Shown here: piece after piece, positions 63,882 to 64,000 of the stretch
Numbering within the stretch: the stretch's first letter is position 1
How the letters are laid out: each line of letters begins with the position of its first letter
Assembly (NCBI RefSeq): GCF_040645615.1
Contig: NZ_JBEYYO010000003.1
Span: 1 to 64,000 of the forward strand
DNA length: 64,000 nt
DNA from: Glycomyces sp040645615
Lineage (GTDB): Bacteria; Actinomycetota; Actinomycetes; Mycobacteriales; Micromonosporaceae
Direction: 5' to 3'
Program-made: the position numbers and the translations under genes
Notes under the pieces: generated by a model
Databases searched by the model: none
Seen by the model: the letters and a program-made list of their open reading frames with translations, nothing else
What the model was told of the DNA's origin: nothing

Positions 63882-64000
63882 CTCGCGCCTCCCATCGGTA
63901 CCGGCATCCCAAGCGGCACAGGCGAAGCGCCGTACGGGTCGCGGCCTACGTCTTCTGCGGGCGGGCCGGAGGCGGCCAGGCGGGCGGCCTCGCGGCGGGC
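63878..64000 (-). CDS. narJ: NarJ, nitrate reductase assembly chaperone (3' end only)
   Basis: The last 40 codons are in the window: ARREAARLAASGPPAEDVGRD, then PYGASPVPLGMPVP and the stop. The REAARLAA-GPP-EDVG pattern and the overlap with narI identify it as NarJ, which inserts the molybdenum cofactor into NarG. It continues beyond the right edge, presumably followed upstream by narH and narG. Confidence 0.8.
   Translation of the reverse strand, partial: ARREAARLAASGPPAEDVGRDPYGASPVPLGMPVPMGGAR

Overview
This is a GC-rich actinobacterial chromosome segment (coding DNA is dominated by G/C third positions). Several loci point to a filamentous or Glycomyces/Stackebrandtia-like actinomycete: mycothiol synthesis (mshA followed by a ybjN-like gene), gpmA-senX3-regX3, the hpt-ftsH-folE block, a major-facilitator/thymidylate-kinase fusion, XRE/DUF397 regulator pairs, and menaquinone synthesis by the futalosine route (mqnA, mqnC, mqnE). 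The family-level assignment is inference. There is one tRNA gene (Lys, anticodon TTT) and no rRNA. Many genes look leaderless: a TANNNT -10 hexamer ends 6-8 nt before the start codon.

Layout. 1-2.7 kb: an intergenic region with an imperfect direct repeat and a perfect 36-bp palindrome, then a membrane-anchored fibronectin-III protein. 2.7-8.6 kb (minus strand): a type VII secretion (ESX)-type substrate/accessory operon with a small secreted-type protein, a lipoprotein, a Gly-rich WXG protein, a YbaB-like protein with an apparent frameshift, a 421-aa WXG protein ending in a YxxxD signal, a PH-like protein and a coiled-coil protein. 8.7-18.7 kb: menaquinone genes mqnC, mqnA and mqnE, mixed with a flavin reductase lacking its ferredoxin domain, a Crh-like HPr, a Pro-rich zinc-ribbon protein, an NlpC/P60 endopeptidase and a degenerate Fic protein. 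18.9-20.2 kb: a solitary tnpB with intact nuclease residues and an apparent guide-RNA right end. 20.4-25.2 kb: acs, an epoxide-hydrolase-like gene and an amidohydrolase, with intergenic palindrome and octamer repeats. 25.4-27.8 kb: an HNH-like toxin with three SUKH-type immunity genes beside tRNA-Lys.

28.5-44.9 kb: housekeeping genes yaaA, ppa, dacB, a DUF2342 metalloprotease, tilS, hpt, ftsH, folE, holB, the MFS-tmk fusion and a tetR. A secreted alpha-amylase with its own promoter and operator sits between dacB and the metalloprotease. 45-47 kb: mshA and ybjN. 47-54.8 kb: an accessory island holding an XRE regulator, two DUF397 genes, three tandem paralogous immunity-like genes, an EndoU-type RNase toxin with a WXG partner, and a divergent YbaB/WXG substrate cluster. 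54.9-57.7 kb: gpmA, senX3 and regX3. 57.7-64 kb: an aldo-keto reductase, a ydbS/ydbT PH-domain pair, an MNT nucleotidyltransferase coupled to a 56-aa reading frame, a lipoprotein, narI and the 3' end of narJ.

How the parts relate. The core is cofactor, nucleotide and envelope metabolism in blocks that are recurrent in actinobacteria. Accessory modules occupy the seams between them. Three of these (2.7-8.6, 25.4-27.8 and 47.3-54.8 kb) look like ESX-linked contact or antagonism modules. No ESX core machinery (EccB/C/D/E, MycP) is present, so secretion would depend on machinery encoded elsewhere.
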